59,050 nt of DNA. Source: Chitinivibrionales bacterium. GTDB taxonomy: Bacteria > Fibrobacterota > Chitinivibrionia > Chitinivibrionales > WJKA01. The notes under the pieces were generated by a model. It did not search any database. It worked only from the letters and a program-made list of their open reading frames with translations, and was not told the origin of the DNA. Below are positions 15,059 through 24,630 of the stretch, piece after piece (positions within the stretch are counted from its first letter, which is position 1; each line of letters starts with the position of its first letter). The stretch is from positions 1-59,050 of the forward strand of contig WJLZ01000170.1 in assembly GCA_014728215.1 (NCBI GenBank), written 5' to 3'. The position numbers were made by a program, and so were the translations under genes.

Positions 15059-16339
15059 ATGCGATTTGGTTGGCCCAAAGTAAAACAGTTTTGCATACAA
15101 TACCGAAAGATCATTCTTTTCTGCGCTATTGCCGCCTTTGTTCTTCCTGAAGTAACCGTCTATTTTCATCGCGGCGGGCGGGGAGCCGATATCGGCGGGT
15201 ATATCCGGGCGGGCGATGATGCTTTGCATCTGCGAAATCTGTATCGCCATTCCGCGCCGGGTAAAAACAATACCTGGCCGCCTTTCTTTTCCTTTTTTGC
15301 TATTCCCCTTGCGCTCTCCAAACAATGGCTCGGACTTCCGATTACAAAGGAACTATGGTATTTCTTCAATTTTTTCTGCCTGATCGCACTCATGAAAATA
15401 TGGGCCTCCTTTCTCCAGGGATCAGCACCTAAGCTGGTTTCCGACAAGAAACCGGATTTTACTTCACCCATTATGTTCGTGCCCTTTTTTGCGCTTTTGT
15501 CACCCTTTGTAAAAAATTATTTCATGTTGCAGATTAATGTGTTTATTCTTTTTATTCTGACCCTGTGTATCTATTTCCACCGCAAAGGAAAAGGGATCCC
15601 CGCAGGCATATGTATCGGCTTCGCCGCTTCCTTAAAAGCGTTGCCGGGCTTTTTCGTTATCTATTTTGCCCTTCGGAAACAATGGAAAGTCGTTGCAGCA
15701 GCAGTGGTATCCGGAATTGCATTTACCCTTATGCCTCTTCTGTTCTACGGCGTTGAGGGCTATATTTCTCTTATCACGACATGGCTTGACATAAGCCTCA
15801 ATCAGCCGCTTGTTGTCGGCTATGATACTCACAGTAATCAGTCGATATATGCTTTCTGGGAACGGCTCCTGGCTCATCAGCTGAACCTTGTTTCTGTTGA
15901 AAACAAAGTTATCGGCACGGCCGCGAAATTCAGTGGTCTTGCTGTAATGATCACTACAATGGTCTTTTTCCTCCGCAAGCCCTACGATCGGCATTCATAC
16001 CGTGCATTGATTGAATTTTCGGCGGGAATTATCATCATGATGCTCCTGTCACCAATCGCCTGGGGGCACTACTGGGTCCTTCTCTATCCAGCGGCATTTC
16101 TTACTCTCAGCCTGCCGCTTATGTTCTCATACAAACCGCCAAACAAGGCCTTCTGGTATCTAACCGGTATCTGGATCGGCCTCATTGAGATCCCATACCT
16201 TACCGGCATGATGGGGGAGCGGTTTTTTAAAAAGTTTTCGGTGTTTACACTCTCAGCATTGCTTCTCCTGGTACTGCTTGTCATAGTGCATCGGTATGTT
16301 TTGCCTGAAATTCCTTTGGTGAGGGAGAAGGAGAAATAG
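15059..16339 (+). CDS. GT87/DUF2029-type membrane glycosyltransferase
   Basis: This ~426-residue integral membrane protein has roughly ten hydrophobic segments. Early after the first segment it has the charged RGGRGADIGGYIRAGDDAL loop, which resembles the catalytic-Asp loop of GT-C enzymes such as polyprenol-phosphomannose-dependent mannosyltransferases. A GWGHYW-like SPIAWGHYWVLL motif is typical of DUF2029 proteins. I chose ATG 15059 with AAAGGA upstream; a GTG one codon earlier is also possible. It is nine bp from the GT2 gene, suggesting a donor-maker/user pair that decorates a surface glycan. Confidence 0.75.
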   Translation: MRFGWPKVKQFCIQYRKIILFCAIAAFVLPEVTVYFHRGGRGADIGGYIRAGDDALHLRNLYRHSAPGKNNTWPPFFSFFAIPLALSKQWLGLPITKELWYFFNFFCLIALMKIWASFLQGSAPKLVSDKKPDFTSPIMFVPFFALLSPFVKNYFMLQINVFILFILTLCIYFHRKGKGIPAGICIGFAASLKALPGFFVIYFALRKQWKVVAAAVVSGIAFTLMPLLFYGVEGYISLITTWLDISLNQPLVVGYDTHSNQSIYAFWERLLAHQLNLVSVENKVIGTAAKFSGLAVMITTMVFFLRKPYDRHSYRALIEFSAGIIIMMLLSPIAWGHYWVLLYPAAFLTLSLPLMFSYKPPNKAFWYLTGIWIGLIEIPYLTGMMGERFFKKFSVFTLSALLLLVLLVIVHRYVLPEIPLVREKEK

Positions 16340-16412
16340 ACCATTACATATCATACTGATGGTTAGGTTATAATCTTGCAGGTGAGTAGTTTTACACTAG
16401 TCATGCCTCACT

Positions 16413-16563
16413 TGTTGTGTGGCCTGAACGTCAGTTCAGGTATTTCCTGTTGTTCCGGAGGCACCATTACCGGCACTGAAGTACCGGTCACACGGATGGT
16501 GTGTTTAGATTTTTTGAATAATAGCCTTAAACTTATTGTTCTTTGCTGTTGTGTGGCCTGAAC
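16413..16563. repeat. Direct repeat pair and short hairpin between convergent genes
   Basis: A 17-bp sequence ending GTGTGGCCTGAAC occurs twice, at 16413-16429 and 16547-16563. The first copy forms one arm of a hairpin at 16423-16440 (CCTGAAC, loop GTCA, GTTCAGG). It lies between the glycosyltransferase gene and the opposite-strand rhamnosidase gene. It may contribute to termination, though no T-run follows; origin otherwise unknown. Confidence 0.5.
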
Positions 16564-16591
16564 TTCCAGACCATCCGGATACCGATCATTG

Positions 16592-19500
16592 TTATAGTTT
16601 TACAGAAAATGCATGTTCCCCCGACCCTACTTTGGCAATTTTGTTTTCTTCCACCCCCGGCAACACGACCTTAGCCCAAACATTCCCCGGCACGGTCACA
16701 TCCAGATCAAACCGGCCATCTTTTATTTCCCAGCTCACTGCAAGTTCTCCATAAATGGACTCATACCTTCCCTTAGCCCATGTCAGTCCACCGCCGGGGC
16801 GGGGATGAATGATGACCGATTTATATCCCGGCGTATCAGGATCGGGATTGATGCCGAGTATCACCCGGTATATCCATTCTCCGATTGCACCGAAAGCGAA
16901 ATGGTTGAATGAATTCATCTCGTGTGGATTGATCGTGCCGTCGGCAAAGATACCGTCCCACCGTTCCCAGATCGTGGTGGCGCCCTGATCGATCATGTGG
17001 CCCCAGGAGGGGATGTCACGATTCATGAGGAGTTTGTAGGCCAGATCGGTCTGGTTTGCTTTTGCCAGTTCGATCATCATGCGGTGGGTCGGCTGTAGGC
17101 CGGTTGAGGGATGAAAATTATAGTATTGGACCCGCTCGACAAGGTGGGAAATAATTGTTGAGCGCATCTCGTGGGGGACAAGATCGAAATGAAGCGCGAG
17201 GGTGTAGACCGTCTGGTTGTGTCCTTCAATTTTACCTTCATTGTCGAGAAACTCACGGCAAAATGCGGCTTTGATATCAGTGGCAAGGCGGGAATATGTC
17301 CCGGCGTCTTCATCGTGGCCGACGGCCTGAGCCATCTTAGCCAGTATTTCGGCGCCATGCGCAAAGAAAGCGGTTGCAAATACCTGTTTGGGAGTACCGA
17401 GCTTTTGCCAGGGATAGTTTTCCGGTTTATAGGTTTGACTGCTCAGCCAGTCACCATAGTCGACCCCGCGACAGTTCCGCCAGATCAGATCGGGATTATG
17501 GGACCGGATAAACTCGATCCATTTTTTTGATGACTCATAATGCTCCCGGATGATCCGCCGGTCGCCATAATTTTCATATACCCGCCAGGGGGTAATGTGG
17601 CTGCCGTCAGCCCATCCCGGAGCGCCGGAGAATCGTTTGTATGAGATAAGATGATTAGGGGAAAAATCGGAAAAACGACCATCATCGGTTTGAGCATCGC
17701 GGCAATCTCCCGCCCACTTGGTGTAAAACCGCGCCATATTCATGTTGAAACAGGCGGTTTGGGAGAACACCGATGCATCACCGCCCCATCCCAGGCGCTC
17801 ATCCCGTTGCGGACAGTCGGTGGGAGTGCTGTGCATGTTATCTCGCTGAGTCCATTGAATCGCAGTCATCAGTTTGTTAAGCAGCGGTTCGGAACATTCG
17901 AATGTTCCTGTTTCGGGCGCCGCCGAATGAAAGGCGCATCCGGTAATGAAATCAGGACCCGGTTTTGATGACAACCCTGTTATTTCCACATAGCGGAAAC
18001 CATGATAGGTAAAATGAGGCTGGAGTGTTTCGGGGCCCTTGCCGCCGAGTATAAAGGTATCGGTTTGTGCTGCCGTACGAAGGTTGGCCATGGCTACCAT
18101 GCCATTCTTGTCAACAACTTCCGCATGGCGAAGGGTGATTGTGTCTCCCGGTTTACCGGAAACGTTTATCCGGCACCATCCCACCATATTCTGTCCCATG
18201 TCGGCTACGTACACGCCGGATTTGGGTTCGGTGATTGAAATGGGGGAGAGTTCCCGGGTAATTTTTATCGGCTCGTTGAACTGACTGACAAGAGGGACGG
18301 TAATGGAGTCGTCGATTTCAGCGTTGTTCCATTGGGGGGTACCGGCTGCCTGCTTGTTATCCTTCGCGTTTTTTGTTCCTTGTTCTCTATAAGGACCGGG
18401 ATGAACGGGTGACTGCTGATGGAAATCAATTTCCTGTGGCGCATCGTACACCTCGCCGTCAAAAATGCACGAGCTGCGGATGGGGCCGTCGAGAGTGCCC
18501 TGCCATGAGCTGTCCGTGTGAACAACTCCCCGGGTGCCGTCGCTGTATTCGATCTCCAGTTGAGCCATAAATTGAGGGCGATTGCCATAGAACCGTCTCC
18601 CGGGAGTCAGCCCGAGCCTTCCGGCATACCATCCTTCGCCACAGGTTGCGACAATCAGATTTTCTTTCCGACGGAGCAGTGGGGTAATATCGTATGTCTG
18701 ATATTGCACCCTTTTTCCATAATCGGTCCACTCGGGCGCCAGGATATGCTCTCCCACACGGGTTCCGTTGATATGCATTTCGTAGACCCCCAGGCAGGTT
18801 GTATAGAGGCGGGCCGCAGCAAGTTGCTTTTCGATCGGGAATGTCTTTTTGAGGACTGTTGCGGGCGCGGGCGAACCGGGGTTACCTTTTTTAGACTCGG
18901 TAACACCGTTGGTGCAATATAAGGGCGACCACCCCTTACATGAGCAGGAATCGGATGCCGTTACTTTCTTACCCAAGGCAATGTTTTCATCGCCGCCATA
19001 GATTTCGACCTCGGTCAGAGCAAATCCATGAATATTGGCTTCCCACCGCCCAAGGAGTTTCGCCCTGATTCGGATATACCGCGCCGTACAGGGGTCAAAA
19101 TGATATTCCTTCGGAGTTTTTCCGGGGTTGGGAATGTCCTCTGAGGTCTTATCTACAATGGTCGTGTGTTCGGTGAAATTTTCTGTGTTGGATATGTCAA
19201 TTTTCAGTTTGAGGGGGAAAAGAAACCCCTCCTTGCCCAACCATTCATAGCATGTTGCAGGGAAGAGCCGGATTGAGCTGAATTGACGGGAGGTACCGAG
19301 ATCGATAGTTATCCATTTTTCTTCTTCGGGATCGATAGTAAATTCGGAGCAGTATCCGTAGCAGGGCGCTTCATAGCCATCGATTGGGTAGGGGAGTCCG
19401 ATCCAGTGCGCCGACCAGTCATCACGGTCAAGAAGGCCCATCTCCCAGGTTGCGGGTTCGCTGAAATCTGATGGTGTTCCATTGGCGTCCCAGAATCTCA

Positions 19501-19774
19501 CTTTCCAGAAACAACGCATTCGGGAATGGAGCGGTGCGCCGCTGTATTCGATATGGACCGAATTGTCCGATTCTACTTTGCCGCTGTCCCAGAGATCGCC
19601 GGTGTCCTGCTCGAGTAAATTTGCTGTGGAAGCAACGAGGATTTGATAGGCACATTGAAAATTTCCCTTTGGTTCCAGAGGAATACGCCAACTAAGTCGT
19701 GGGGTACAGGTTTCGATTCCAAGGGGATTTTCCGCATATTCACTTCTGAGATCAAAAGGTCTTGTTTCTGACAT
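16592..19774 (-). CDS. GH78 alpha-L-rhamnosidase
   Basis: This is a 1060-residue glycoside hydrolase that removes terminal alpha-L-rhamnose. N-terminal beta-sandwich domains are followed, around residues 125-275, by an inserted discoidin/F5-8-like carbohydrate-binding region (ITIDLGTSRQFSSIRLFP). The central catalytic (alpha/alpha)6 barrel holds DCPQRDERLGWGGD (acidic catalytic cluster) and TTIWERWDG (second catalytic Glu), and a C-terminal beta domain follows. There is no signal peptide, so it most likely works in the cytosol on imported oligosaccharides. A ribosome site AGGGAAAG precedes ATG 19774. It is divergent from the aldehyde dehydrogenase and near a sugar-acid operon, pointing to rhamnose use. 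Confidence 0.93.
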   Translation of the reverse strand: MSETRPFDLRSEYAENPLGIETCTPRLSWRIPLEPKGNFQCAYQILVASTANLLEQDTGDLWDSGKVESDNSVHIEYSGAPLHSRMRCFWKVRFWDANGTPSDFSEPATWEMGLLDRDDWSAHWIGLPYPIDGYEAPCYGYCSEFTIDPEEEKWITIDLGTSRQFSSIRLFPATCYEWLGKEGFLFPLKLKIDISNTENFTEHTTIVDKTSEDIPNPGKTPKEYHFDPCTARYIRIRAKLLGRWEANIHGFALTEVEIYGGDENIALGKKVTASDSCSCKGWSPLYCTNGVTESKKGNPGSPAPATVLKKTFPIEKQLAAARLYTTCLGVYEMHINGTRVGEHILAPEWTDYGKRVQYQTYDITPLLRRKENLIVATCGEGWYAGRLGLTPGRRFYGNRPQFMAQLEIEYSDGTRGVVHTDSSWQGTLDGPIRSSCIFDGEVYDAPQEIDFHQQSPVHPGPYREQGTKNAKDNKQAAGTPQWNNAEIDDSITVPLVSQFNEPIKITRELSPISITEPKSGVYVADMGQNMVGWCRINVSGKPGDTITLRHAEVVDKNGMVAMANLRTAAQTDTFILGGKGPETLQPHFTYHGFRYVEITGLSSKPGPDFITGCAFHSAAPETGTFECSEPLLNKLMTAIQWTQRDNMHSTPTDCPQRDERLGWGGDASVFSQTACFNMNMARFYTKWAGDCRDAQTDDGRFSDFSPNHLISYKRFSGAPGWADGSHITPWRVYENYGDRRIIREHYESSKKWIEFIRSHNPDLIWRNCRGVDYGDWLSSQTYKPENYPWQKLGTPKQVFATAFFAHGAEILAKMAQAVGHDEDAGTYSRLATDIKAAFCREFLDNEGKIEGHNQTVYTLALHFDLVPHEMRSTIISHLVERVQYYNFHPSTGLQPTHRMMIELAKANQTDLAYKLLMNRDIPSWGHMIDQGATTIWERWDGIFADGTINPHEMNSFNHFAFGAIGEWIYRVILGINPDPDTPGYKSVIIHPRPGGGLTWAKGRYESIYGELAVSWEIKDGRFDLDVTVPGNVWAKVVLPGVEENKIAKVGSGEHAFSVKL

Positions 19775-19993
19775 TATTCTTTCCCTGCGTTATAATGGTG
19801 ACGAATAAAAAGTGAATTGCAAAATAGAATTCGCAGGGTACAATTGTCGAATTTAGCTGGTGAGATTATAATCAAGACTTCATTACTCATTCATTATATA
19901 AGTCATTTATTATTTTAGAAAAGTAAAAGGGGTATTATTCTTATAGACTGGAAAAATTCAAAGGGGCATTTCCAAAGAATTTGGAGGATCGTA
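19775..19993. promoter_or_regulatory. Divergent promoter region, rhamnosidase/aldehyde dehydrogenase
   Basis: This 219-bp AT-rich spacer carries the start signals of two divergent genes. A palindromic ACAATTGT with adjoining TTGTCGA (19844-19850) resembles half of the candidate operator at 301-310. This could mean shared control by the GntR regulator, but the match is weak. Confidence 0.35.
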
Positions 19994-21448
19994 ATGGCGA
20001 AAGAATTTATGAACTACATTAATGGTGAATGGACCGGCTCATCGAATGGTAAGATGTTTGAACAGCGAAATCCCGCTAATCTCGATGAGATTACCGGTAA
20101 CTGGCCAGCGTCAACCAGTGAAGACGCTGCAAGTGCAATCAAAGCTGCCGGTGAAGCATTCGAAAAATGGAGCACTTTGACCGTCTATAAAAGGGCTGAG
20201 TACCTGAAAAACGCTATTGAGAATATGAAAAAACGACGGGATGAAATTGCGGAGGTGTTGACCTCGGAAAACGGAAAAACCCTCTCTGAATCCAAAGCTG
20301 AAATCGATTCGGCGATTAAAGAAGCGACTTTTCAGATTTCCGAGGGGGTCAGGATGTGCGGACAGGTTCATCCGGTAGCTCATGAGGGTGTCTTTGCCTA
20401 CGAAATTCGCCGTCCCCTCGGCGTTGTGAGTGTTATCCTTCCCTGGAATTTTCCATTCAATGTTCCTGCCCGGAAATGCGTGCCCGCGCTTATTGCAGGC
20501 AATACCTGTGTTCTCAAACCGGCCAGTTTGACCCCGCAGGCCGGCGCAAAATTTGTCGAGCTTTTTGACGATGCGGCAATTCCTGCCGGGGTAATCAACT
20601 TTGTCAGCGGTGGCGGATCAACCGTCGGAAACGAGATGATAAGCAATCCATTAATTAAGGCGATCTCCTTTACAGGTTCTACCGAAGTCGGATGTTCGAT
20701 TCACCGGAAAGCCGCAGAGATCATGGCTCGAACTCAGCTTGAAATGGGAGGAAAAAATCCTGTTGTGGTGCTCGATGATGCCGATCTGGATGAAGCCGCC
20801 GAATCGGCGGTAAAGGCCGCCTTTGCCTGTGCCGGGCAATGGTGCGCATCGACCAGCAGAGCCATTGTGATACGGTCGGCGGCCAGTGAGTTGACAAAAA
20901 GGATTGTTGAAAAGACAAGGGAAATTGTTGTCGGCGATGGCCGTGATGAAAAAACCACCATGGGACCTGTCTGCGGCAAAGATCAGGCGGCAACAATTAC
21001 GAAATATATCGAAATCGGCAAACAGGAAGGCGCTAAACTCGAGATCGGCGGGAATCGCTTAACCAAAGGCGATCTGGCAAATGGATGCTTTATCGAGCCG
21101 ACTGTGTTTTCCCATGTTAAACCCGATATGACTATTGCGAAAGAAGAAATATTCGGTCCGGTGCTCAGTATTATCGAAGTCGATGATTTTGATGAAGCTC
21201 TCACGGTTGCCAACGGGACCGGTTTCGGCCTGACATCATCGGTGTACACAAAGGATCTCGGCAAAGCGATGCAATTTCTGGAAAAAATCGACACCGGTCT
21301 GACCCATGTGAATATGATGACCGCGTACAAAGAGCCGCAATTCAGCTTTGGCGGTGTGAAAAATTCAGGACACGGGGTTCCGGAAGCCGGTCAGTCGGGG
21401 ATACAGTTTTTCACCGAGCACAAGGTTGCGTATATTAAGTATCGATAG
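19994..21448 (+). CDS. NAD(P)-dependent aldehyde dehydrogenase
   Basis: This is a 484-residue ALDH superfamily enzyme that oxidises an aldehyde to its acid. It has the general base Glu in LEMGGKNP, the nucleophile Cys in AGQWCAST, PWNFPFNVPARK and FTGSTEVG (Rossmann loop), and KEEIFGPV near the C-terminus. The length is normal. Close types include 2-ketoglutarate-semialdehyde, lactaldehyde and succinate-semialdehyde dehydrogenases; lactaldehyde would fit a rhamnose context but this is inference. TTGGAGG upstream of ATG 19994 is a strong ribosome site. It is probably monocistronic, ending at a palindromic hairpin. Confidence 0.88.
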   Translation: MAKEFMNYINGEWTGSSNGKMFEQRNPANLDEITGNWPASTSEDAASAIKAAGEAFEKWSTLTVYKRAEYLKNAIENMKKRRDEIAEVLTSENGKTLSESKAEIDSAIKEATFQISEGVRMCGQVHPVAHEGVFAYEIRRPLGVVSVILPWNFPFNVPARKCVPALIAGNTCVLKPASLTPQAGAKFVELFDDAAIPAGVINFVSGGGSTVGNEMISNPLIKAISFTGSTEVGCSIHRKAAEIMARTQLEMGGKNPVVVLDDADLDEAAESAVKAAFACAGQWCASTSRAIVIRSAASELTKRIVEKTREIVVGDGRDEKTTMGPVCGKDQAATITKYIEIGKQEGAKLEIGGNRLTKGDLANGCFIEPTVFSHVKPDMTIAKEEIFGPVLSIIEVDDFDEALTVANGTGFGLTSSVYTKDLGKAMQFLEKIDTGLTHVNMMTAYKEPQFSFGGVKNSGHGVPEAGQSGIQFFTEHKVAYIKYR

Positions 21449-21457
21449 GTAATATCA

Positions 21458-21482
21458 TTGGGGTCGGATCCGACCGGCCCCT
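21458..21482 (+). terminator. Hairpin after aldehyde dehydrogenase gene
   Basis: GGTCGGATCCGACC is a perfect 14-bp palindrome extended by GGG and CCC flanks, starting about 10 bp after the stop codon. It is terminator-like, although the following tract (TTCATTCC) is only mildly T-rich. Confidence 0.5.
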
Positions 21483-21529
21483 TCATTCCACAGTTTTTGC
21501 TCCTCTCCCCTCAATAAAACCCTTTCCCC

Positions 21530-21558
21530 TTGATTTCTTTCCCAATTCTGTATATATT
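21530..21558 (+). promoter_or_regulatory. Sigma-70-type promoter of efflux operon
   Basis: TTGATT, 17 bases, TATATT gives a good -35/-10 pair with ideal spacing, placing transcription start near 21565. It lies immediately upstream of the inverted repeat that probably binds the TetR product. Confidence 0.6.
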
Positions 21559-21571
21559 TTAACTATCAGGT

Positions 21572-21587
21572 TTAACCATGTGGTTAA
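21572..21587. promoter_or_regulatory. Candidate TetR operator
   Basis: TTAACC-ATGT-GGTTAA has perfect 6-bp arms, and a further GGTTAA lies at 21595-21600. It sits just after the predicted -10 box and before the TetR start, the usual arrangement for autorepression. Confidence 0.55.
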
Positions 21588-21614
21588 TCCAGGCGGTTAA
21601 TAAAGGATTGTGTA

Positions 21615-22301
21615 ATGAATAAACCGTATTCTGATTCGAAAGGGCCGGAATTGCCCGAGCGTTCGGGAACCGAGCAGAAGATCCTGGATGCTGCCCGGGC
21701 TGAGTTTGTTGCCAAGGGGCTTGCTGGCGCAAGGATGCAATCAGTAGCCGATAGCGCCGGGGTAAATAAAGCGCTTCTTTACTACTACTTTCGCTCTAAA
21801 ATGAATTTGTATGAAGCTGTTTTGCAGGATACCATGGCACGGTTATGGAGCTGTCTTCGTGAAGCTGTGCAGGCGTATCCCCAGACCGGTGATATACGGG
21901 AGCTAATCCATACCATCGTCAGTCTTTATATCCGGACTATGCAGGCAAATCCCGATTTTCCACACCTTTTTCTTCGTGAGGTTGCGGACGGGAGCCGGTT
22001 TTTGCCCGAGGTCGTTAAAGGCATAGCAACATACTTTGCCGATGTTCCCCGGGCAATTCTCTTGGCGCTCGAGCGGGAAAGCGCTCAAGGACATGTACGA
22101 CGGATCGATCCGCTCCATTTTATCGTGAACGTGATGGGGATGTGTGCGGCATCGTTTATTGTCAAACCCATGGTGACGCAGCTTCAGGGACTGATTCCGG
22201 ACATGGCGCCCTTTGATGAAAACGATTATTTCGGCACCCGCATCCGGGCCATAACCGAAATGGCCTGTGATGGTATCTGTATCGGGAGGAAATCGAAATG
22301 A
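21615..22301 (+). CDS. TetR-family transcriptional regulator
   Basis: This is a 228-residue regulator with an N-terminal helix-turn-helix (ILDAARAEFVAKGLAGARMQ, then VNKALLYYYFRSK) and a C-terminal ligand-binding region resembling the CecR/YbiH-like group that controls efflux pumps of the YbhGFSR type. It starts at ATG 21615 and its stop overlaps the next start (ATGA at 22298). As first gene of the pump operon it probably represses the whole unit until an exported compound binds; the ligand is unknown. Confidence 0.87.
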   Translation: MNKPYSDSKGPELPERSGTEQKILDAARAEFVAKGLAGARMQSVADSAGVNKALLYYYFRSKMNLYEAVLQDTMARLWSCLREAVQAYPQTGDIRELIHTIVSLYIRTMQANPDFPHLFLREVADGSRFLPEVVKGIATYFADVPRAILLALERESAQGHVRRIDPLHFIVNVMGMCAASFIVKPMVTQLQGLIPDMAPFDENDYFGTRIRAITEMACDGICIGRKSK

Positions 22302-23605
22302 AAAACATGTTTTCGGTATATATTCTGATTGCCGGTCTTTTTTTATGCAAAGCCGATACATTGACTCTGCCGGAGGCGCAACACCTGGTGTTCGAAAACA
22401 ATCACCGGCTGCTCATTTCCCGTAAAGAATCCGATGTTTCCCGTGCTGCGCTTGAACAGGCCCGTTCTGCCTGGCATCCGCACCTGAGTGCATCGGCGAA
22501 TTACGGGTATCAAACTGAAGAGCAGACGCTTGATATCAGCCTTCCACCTCCGATAGGGGCCATGGAGCGCACGATTGGGGACAAGGACCGGGTTGAATTC
22601 GGTGCGGATATTTCCTGGCCGGTTTTTACCGGATTCGGGAGAATGTACCGGATAAAGAGTCGGGAGTCATCGGTCAAGGCAGCGGGGTACAGTACCGCAC
22701 AACTGAAAGAGCGGCTTTCCTTCGAACTTGGAATGCTCTATTTCGGTTGCGAGCTGGCGCAGAAAACAGTTGATAATCACAAAGATCAGGTTGAACGTCT
22801 CGGGAAATACTGCGAACACATCCGGGAGTTGCATAATGCCGGTATGGCAATCCGCGCCGATATTGCCAAAGCCGAAGCCCGGCTGGCAGGAGCACGGGTA
22901 GCCCTTCTTTCAGCACAGAACCGGGCCGATTCTCTTCGGGGAGAAATTGCGGTAATGACCGGTATCGAAAATCGCAGTCTTACTTTCAGGGAGTATGCCA
23001 TAGAAATCGATTCGGCAGATGTTGCTGCAATGGTAACCGGCCCCCCATTGCAGAACAAGCCGGTGGTGAAAGCACTCGATATGAGCGTCGAACAGTTGCG
23101 AAGCTTCGAACGTGCAGCCGGTGCCGAACGATGGCCTTCGCTGGCGGTTTCGGCAGGCTACCGCTATGCCGATCCGGGGCCATCTCTGGGTGGGGATGGA
23201 TTTACAGGATACGGCATAGCAGGCATGCGGCTATCATGGAAACTCTATGATGGCTTCACAACGCGAGCAAATCTGCGTCAGATTGAATTACAACAGCAGA
23301 TTGTCAAAGAACGCAGAGAAGAACTTCTTGCGGATTTGAAAAACCGGGTTAGAACTGCCCAGCAGGGGTTGCAAACATCGTTGAAACAGATTGAAGCAGC
23401 CCGGCTTGCGGTGGATGCCTCAGAACAGCATACCGGCGATATCCGAAATGCTGTCGATGCCGGTACCGCAACCTCCCTGGAATATCTGAATGCTCTTCAG
23501 GATCGTGCCGATGCCCGACTTATGCACGATCGCGCGGTTTTTTCATACAAACAACAGTATCTTATGCTGCGCTTTGCATCTGGTAAACAATTATGTTTTG
23601 AATGA
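22298..23605 (+). CDS. TolC-like outer-membrane efflux channel
   Basis: This 435-residue protein has a signal peptide (IAGLFLCKADT region) and two repeats of the long-helix/outer-membrane-strand pattern of OEP family proteins. Examples are LPEAQHLVFENNHRLLISRKESDVSRAALEQ in shortened form at the start and VDAGTATSLEYLNALQDRADA near the end, which is the typical linker before the last helix. It is the outer-membrane exit duct of the pump encoded by the neighbouring genes. It overlaps the TetR stop by four bases and the next frame by four, so translation is coupled. Confidence 0.86.
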   Translation: MKNMFSVYILIAGLFLCKADTLTLPEAQHLVFENNHRLLISRKESDVSRAALEQARSAWHPHLSASANYGYQTEEQTLDISLPPPIGAMERTIGDKDRVEFGADISWPVFTGFGRMYRIKSRESSVKAAGYSTAQLKERLSFELGMLYFGCELAQKTVDNHKDQVERLGKYCEHIRELHNAGMAIRADIAKAEARLAGARVALLSAQNRADSLRGEIAVMTGIENRSLTFREYAIEIDSADVAAMVTGPPLQNKPVVKALDMSVEQLRSFERAAGAERWPSLAVSAGYRYADPGPSLGGDGFTGYGIAGMRLSWKLYDGFTTRANLRQIELQQQIVKERREELLADLKNRVRTAQQGLQTSLKQIEAARLAVDASEQHTGDIRNAVDAGTATSLEYLNALQDRADARLMHDRAVFSYKQQYLMLRFASGKQLCFE

Positions 23606-23619
23606 TCGGAGGAATGGTA

Positions 23620-24546
23620 ATGGATGTAATGAATTTGAAACATTCCGGTGGCATAGTCATTATCATGACAGTGACGATGCTCCTGTTTGCCGGATGTTCG
23701 CGGACGCAGGATAAAGACTTTCTCGGTTCTGCGGTTGTTGATGTCAGAACATATCAGGCTAGTGCGACAGTACAGGGTCAGCTTATATCGGTTTTAAAAA
23801 ATGAAGGCGATGACGCTCGTAAAGGGGACCTGCTTGCCCTTATCGATACGGTCCCCTCTGTGCTGAAACTTCGTGAAATCGAAGCCCGCCGACGGCAACT
23901 CAAACTTGAAATTGCCTCCCGGAGCGCTGATATCACTGCGGTAAAATCTGAAGTATCGGGGCTGAAACGGGAGCTTGACCGGATATCTGATCTTGCGAAA
24001 AAAGGATCGGTCCCCATGCAGCAGAAAGACAAGCTCGAAACGCAGTATGCCACAGCACAGGCAAAGCTCGAATCTGCACAACGGGCTCTGAGCGCAGCAT
24101 CGGCCAAACTCGAAGTACTTCAAACCAAGAAAGAACAGGTCGAGGATCAGCTCCGCAGGTGCACAGTCCTTTCTCCCGTGGAGGGTACCATTCTAATCCG
24201 TTTCAAGAATCAGGGGGAAATCGCCGCTCCCGGCCTTCCGTTATATGAAATCGCTGCGTACGATACCGCGCAAGTAGATTTTTTCGTTCCCCAGCCGGTA
24301 CTCTCGCAAATATCGGTGGGACGGACCGTTCGGATAAGAATTGATCGCCCCGAAAACCAAGATGCGTTTTTTGTCCCTGCACGAATCACCTGGATTGCCG
24401 ATGAAGCCGAATTTTCTCCTAAAAATATCCAGACCCGTCAGGCGCGAAATGAGCTTGTCTTTCAGGTACGCGCTCAGGCGGCAAATACCGACCGTGTTCT
24501 GAAACGCGGATTGCCGGTGGAAGTATGGAGAGGGGAAATGGAGTAA
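23620..24546 (+). CDS. HlyD-type periplasmic adaptor, predicted lipoprotein
   Basis: This ~308-residue membrane-fusion protein links inner-membrane permease and TolC-like channel. I chose ATG 23620, spaced 7 bases from CGGAGGA; upstream ATGs at 23602 and 23614 are too close to it. The N-terminus has a lipobox (LLFAGC), so it is likely anchored as a lipoprotein. It has a biotinyl/lipoyl-like half (SATVQGQLISVLKNEGD), a long coiled-coil (~70-190) and the closing half (LSPVEGTILIRFKNQGEIAAPG). The layout matches YbhG/EmrA-type adaptors. Confidence 0.87.
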   Translation: MDVMNLKHSGGIVIIMTVTMLLFAGCSRTQDKDFLGSAVVDVRTYQASATVQGQLISVLKNEGDDARKGDLLALIDTVPSVLKLREIEARRRQLKLEIASRSADITAVKSEVSGLKRELDRISDLAKKGSVPMQQKDKLETQYATAQAKLESAQRALSAASAKLEVLQTKKEQVEDQLRRCTVLSPVEGTILIRFKNQGEIAAPGLPLYEIAAYDTAQVDFFVPQPVLSQISVGRTVRIRIDRPENQDAFFVPARITWIADEAEFSPKNIQTRQARNELVFQVRAQAANTDRVLKRGLPVEVWRGEME

Positions 24547-24600
24547 TGGCCCGGAGGACAGTACATTGGGCATCCCGGTACTCCACCACTCCACTACGCC
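24538..24600. repeat. Intergenic repeat, TGGAGTA/TCCATTAC family, inverted copy
   Basis: Read on the minus strand this segment runs TGGAGTACCGGG, ..TGTACTGTCC.., CCATTACTCCAT, and aligns over about 50 bases with 53403-53456. It fills most of the 84-bp gap between adaptor and ATPase genes inside an otherwise overlapping operon. The two ends can pair with each other. Confidence 0.55.
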
Positions 24601-24630
24601 ATCACCACAAATCTTGCGGGAGCTTATGCG

